This document shows, piece after piece, positions 60,311 to 64,000 of a stretch of 64,000 bases of DNA (positions are counted from its first letter, which is position 1; each line of letters starts with the position of its first letter). This DNA is from Oscheius onirici (taxonomy: Eukaryota; Nematoda; Chromadorea; Rhabditida; Rhabditidae), in contig OW051473.1 in the NCBI GenBank assembly GCA_932521025.1, positions 11,656,001 through 11,720,000 of the forward strand, written 5' to 3'. The notes beneath the pieces are model-generated. The model had not been told where the DNA came from. It saw only the letters and a list, made by a program, of their open reading frames with translations, and did no database searches. Made by a program: the position numbers and the translations under genes.

Positions 60311-61602
60311 TTTTGCTGCTCCCTTTCGCAAAAAACCGAATCTTTCTAAAAAGTTTATCTCAAGAAGCCGTTGAAACACGCTCTCCCATTGTATCCCCCT
60401 CTTAACAACTTCGCATGACCTGTATTTTTCATCGCATAGGAGCCATCTAGTCATCCTTCGCATTGTATTGAAACCCGATAGAAAAAAAGTTATATATCTA
60501 CTTTAATAATTTATATGCATGATGGACACAGTATTTAGTGTTTTCGCCAAGTTATTATTTTCTGATTGTGGTTAGTGCCTTCGATATGAGTAAAAATGTG
60601 CTGACTTGTCTTTGTGTGTCTTTAAGTTCCTAAAGGGGACAGTTTCGGGAAATCGCAGCTTTTTTAACTGGGTCTCGTCACGATATTTAACAACGGAAAA
60701 AAGGAAAAACGGTTGTAATACTTAAAATAAATTTTTGGCACGTCAACTCGAGTTCACATTTTGTTACTAATACGTCATTGAACTGAAGTTTGGAAAGTTT
60801 ATATCATGACTCGGCTGCAAAAGACTCTCTGCACTTTCCCGAGACATTCCTTTCAAAGCTTGCAAGAGTCATGACGCCTATGCATTTTTGCTTGTCGACA
60901 CCCCCTTGCCTCTCGAAACCGTCAATATACCTCTCTTTGCAGACTTGTTATGCCTGCGCCTCCCTCCCCTCTCCTTCCCTTCTAGAGATCAGAATGGTTG
61001 GGGCAGCTTGTGGATTTGGCGATAGAGAGCGAGAGACAGACAGACGAGGATAGAGAGGACAAAGACTGCGCGAGGTAGAGAGGGTGCAGCGAATAGCTGA
61101 CCGGGCCATTCGCGGCAAGACCGCGCGCGTGGCCAGAGGCGCTCACTCCCTCCTCTCTCTCCTCCTCTAAATATTGTTTTCACATTGTTGCCATGAGAAA
61201 CGGACCACTCTTTGCCTTTCACTTTGTTCTTACTAAAGCGTCAGTTTATCTTTTCAGGGTCTCCTTCAACTTGGGCAGTCTCAGAACCAGGACAACCTCA
61301 GAGAGTCGAGAAGGTGTGCATGTTTTTGTGCCCACCAAAAGAACGCCAGCTGATTCTGCATTGTATGAACAACGACAACCCTCAGGAAGGCAAGTGGTTT
61401 TTCTCAGTTTAACACATAATTCTTACAGGGAGGTTGTCCAAGAAGAGAAAGAAACTGAAGAATCTCATTCGTGTCGCTCCGTCGGGTTTTGCATTCGATA
61501 TATGCACCAAACCATCGTCACTGTGTAAAGCTGAACTGTTCGAATCTACCTACGGTTTGTTGACACCGTTTTTGCCAAGTATAGCAATCTTTTTAGTGAA
61601 AA
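60311..61602. other. Intergenic region; possible small unrecognised exons at 61.26-61.56 kb
   Basis: The first part is actinin 3' flank (AATAAA-like AAATAAA near 60.73 kb). Near 61.26 kb a TTTTCAG acceptor is followed by open sequence, a GC-type donor candidate (GAAG|GCAAGT at about 61391), an acceptor TTCTTACAG and further open sequence. Two frames stay open (KKRKKLKNLIRVAPSGFAFD or EVVQEEKETEESHSCRS), so I cannot settle a product. It may be a 5' non-coding exon set of eIF5 or a small upstream gene. Confidence 0.3.
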
Positions 61603-63201
61603 ATGGCCGTCAACGTCAATCGTTCAATTACGGATCCCTTTTACCGCTACAAGATGCCCAAGTTGCTTGCCAAAGTTGAAGGCAAAGGCAATGGCATAAA
61701 GACTGTCATCACCAACATGACGGAAATAGCCAAATCTTTGGAGCGTCCGGCAATGTGTAAGTGCATTAGGCTCAGTGTTTTTGTCGCTTAATTGAAAGGT
61801 TGCGTTTGCCCCGAATGAGGGTAGGAACCTGGTCAAACCGATCTTTATCGGCCGAATTTGACGCGAATAGTGGACTGCCATCTGTCAACATGACACAAAA
61901 TACAGAGAGACAAGACTCTAATACTTACCAAGTCTACTGGAATTTTGTACACTGAATGTTTTCAGACCCCACAAAGTTCTTCGGATGCGAACTCGGGGCC
62001 CAGACAAACTTTGACTCCAAGAATGAGCGCTACATCGTTAATGGAGAGCATGATGCCAATCGTCTCCAAGATCTGCTTGACGGCTTTATCAAGAAATTTG
62101 TACTCTGTCCCGCTTGTGATAATCCTGAAACCACTCTGGTATGTACCACCTCTGCATCTAGTTAATTTGTACTTCAGAGTGTCCGTCGTAATCAGATTCA
62201 CAGTAAGTGCAAGGCTTGTGGTCACAGCCATGTCATTGACAGTCGCCACAAATTGTCCAGTTACATTGTCAAAAACCCTCCGAAGATTGAGATAGACTTT
62301 TCGAAGGCCAAGCAAAAGGAGGTTATTCGCAATGAGGACGACGATTTTGATCGCGTAGGTGTTCTGTTCTGGCTCCTAATAAAACCAATTTCAGTCGAGT
62401 GACGACATTGAGGACGATGACGATTGGGCTCCGGCTCCCATTAACGACTCGGGAAAACTGACTGCCGGAATTGGAAAGCTCGTCATTGACAAGGATTTAG
62501 AGAAGAGCGAAAACGAGCGGCTCGACATGTTGGAAAAGTTTTTTATTGATGCCAGAGACGGCAACAAGATTGGAGATGGTCGGGCTCTGATTGACGAGGC
62601 TGAACGTCTGGATGTGAAGCACAAAGGAGTCATTGTCCTGGCTCTAACTCTCCTAACTGAAAATATCCTGAAGGCTAAAGAAATCCACCAATATCGTCTC
62701 CCTCTCATTCGCTTCACTTTCAAAGATAAGAAGGTGAGATTTCTCTTTTTTTCAGTAAACAATTCACTTTTTGCAGGGTCAGCGCTCACTTCTCGGTGCC
62801 GTGGAAAAGCTTATCGCCAAGCAAGAGAAGGAACTGCTTCCCTTTTCTGCCCACATCGTGAAAAATCTGTACGATGAGGATATTCTCGAAGAGGATGCGA
62901 TTCTTGCCTGGGCTGAGAAGGTACTTTTTGTGCGTCACATGACTGAATTCTTTTTTAGCCGTCGTCCAAGTACACTAGCAAGACGCAGGCTAAAAAGATT
63001 GTTGAAAAGTGCGAAAAGTTTTTGACTTGGCTGAAGGAGGCGGAAGAAGAAGACGATGACGAAGAGGAGGAAGAGGACGAAGAAGTCTCCTTCGATCATC
63101 GCAATGGAGGATCGATGCCGAAAGTCGAGGCTGTGGCTTCGAAAGAAGACATCAAGGTTAAGACTGATGACGGTCACGAAATCGATATTGATGATATTTA
63201 A
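61603..63201 (+). CDS. EIF5: Translation initiation factor eIF5
   Basis: GTPase-activating protein for eIF2 in the 43S/48S initiation complex, cytosolic. Six exons: 61603-61756, 61966-62138, 62178-62354, 62395-62733, 62777-62920, 62959-63201; 409 aa, all in phase. The N-terminal domain ([20 protein letters not shown]) includes Arg15, the position of the catalytic arginine in eIF5. The zinc ribbon has Cys99, Cys102 (CPAC), Cys120 and Cys123 (CKAC). An acidic linker ([15 protein letters not shown]) leads to the C-terminal W2/HEAT domain ([28 protein letters not shown]). The end carries the acidic-aromatic boxes ([20 protein letters not shown]). The start codon lies a few bases after TTTTTAG, suggesting trans-splicing. 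Confidence 0.95.
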
Positions 63202-63868
63202 GAAACCGAAACTAACTGTAATGGACCAGTATTTGTAACCAGCTTTAATATTTGTAATCTCTTGATAAATCGTGTTTACATTACAATTCCGGCAAATAAT
63301 GGCTGTCTCATGTGTGACATAGCCATGAATTCTCGGCAGTTCAAAGGTACCACTCATTTCAGTACGACCCCTTACAGGAGAGAATTCCAGTTTAAACAAG
63401 AGTACGGAACCGGCAAATTTCCACTATGAAAGTATTTTTTATCAAAAACAAGACTAACCATCTTCACCATCGGGCGAATCGTATTTCCGTCGAGTTTTTT
63501 CTACAATGCTGACCTGGATGTTCAACATTGCAGAAATTAACTTTAGAAGATTGTTTTTTTGACAGGCTGGAGACTGACAAACAGGTTTATCTTCTCTCAG
63601 TTTTACAGAAATATCCAGCAAAAAGCGATCATACTATTTTCTTGCTCCACTGAGACTTGTTCGGATTGGTCTGTTCAAAAAAAGGTGTACAGTAAAAGAG
63701 TTTATGCTATTTATAAAGCTATCCATTGTTAAAGAGAGTATCACGAACTGGTGTACAAGAAGATAGTTAGGTCTCATAGAAAAGCCTGAGACAATGACAT
63801 ATTGTTAACCGGTAAAAGATGGGGTCCTAATTTCACCTGAAGGGGTAAAGAAAGGATTTTGTGGTCAT
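63202..63868. other. 3' flank of eIF5 and intergenic sequence
   Basis: No supported gene. Ends near a possible open frame that runs out of the window. Confidence 0.4.
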
Positions 63869-64000
63869 ATGGCGAAGAAGCTCATCTTAGAAGAGAAAGT
63901 GGAAAAAGCCCATAATGATGAAGGAGTAGGCTTTGTACTGAAGATAAAAACTCATAGACCAGAAGATGTACTGTCCGATGATCTTTGCCAAGCTGAAGCT
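63869..64000 (+). other. Open frame running off the window edge
   Basis: An ATG at 63869 begins 44 open codons (MAKKLILEEKVEKAHNDEG, then KIKTHRPEDVLSDDLCQAEA) that reach the edge. The charged, helical composition looks coding-like, but there is no splice or start-context support. It could be a gene or element continuing outside. Confidence 0.3.

Noticed and set aside
1..64000. CRISPR array, bacterial operon, riboswitch or plasmid/phage system
   Set aside because: The DNA is intron-rich eukaryotic sequence; the only regular tandem array is the 30-bp minisatellite without spacers.

Overview
The window is nuclear DNA from a nematode. The evidence is a cuticle collagen with the worm-specific N-terminal domain, a PAN/ZP apical-matrix protein of the NOAH/NompA type, a nematode-style globin, many very short introns (34-50 nt) with GTAAG donors and TTTTCAG-like acceptors, and start codons sitting directly behind unpaired 3' splice sites, as expected if spliced leaders are trans-spliced. 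I rebuilt gene models by joining exons so that phases agree; for most genes every intron keeps frame. No species is claimed.

Layout, left to right. 1-4522: no supported gene. 4523-5765 (+): OTX-class K50 homeodomain factor. 7008-8149 (-): cuticle collagen. 8.4-10.7 kb: repeat-rich interval with a tRNA-like sequence, a tRNA-derived SINE bounded by a 15-bp target-site duplication, and a 30-bp minisatellite. 10.6-12.3 kb (-): coding-looking pieces of an unidentified secreted protein. 13111-16285 (-): 14-exon PAN + ZP membrane protein. 16691-16956: MITE-like element. 18211-20568 (+): SEC14/CRAL-TRIO + GOLD protein, convergent with 20833-25213 (-): autophagy scramblase ATG9. 27131-27812 (-): unknown 118-residue protein. 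30387-35882 (+): globin whose last intron carries a 2.9-kb broken non-LTR retrotransposon flanked by a 14-bp target-site duplication. 36252-38887 (+): short PPP1R21 homologue. 40001-40245 and 40543-40758 (+): two very small genes. 40954-43152 (-): bZIP factor. 43.7-47.2 kb: unidentified coding pieces, direct and inverted repeats. 47245-48516 (-): pepsin-like protein with both catalytic motifs altered. 49758-52304 (+): prolidase (PEPD). 52305-56714: long gene-free stretch. 56715-60310 (+): alpha-actinin with a pair of alternative exons that reading phase makes mutually exclusive. 61603-63201 (+): translation factor eIF5.

The genes are a normal mix of housekeeping (eIF5, prolidase, ATG9), trafficking (SEC14-GOLD, PPP1R21), muscle (alpha-actinin), cuticle/matrix (collagen, PAN-ZP) and transcription (OTX, bZIP). 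No operon or dedicated pathway is evident. The most notable observations are the alpha-actinin exon pair, the degenerate aspartic protease, the LINE inside the globin gene, the SINE with a clear target-site duplication, and a perfect 46-bp inverted repeat.
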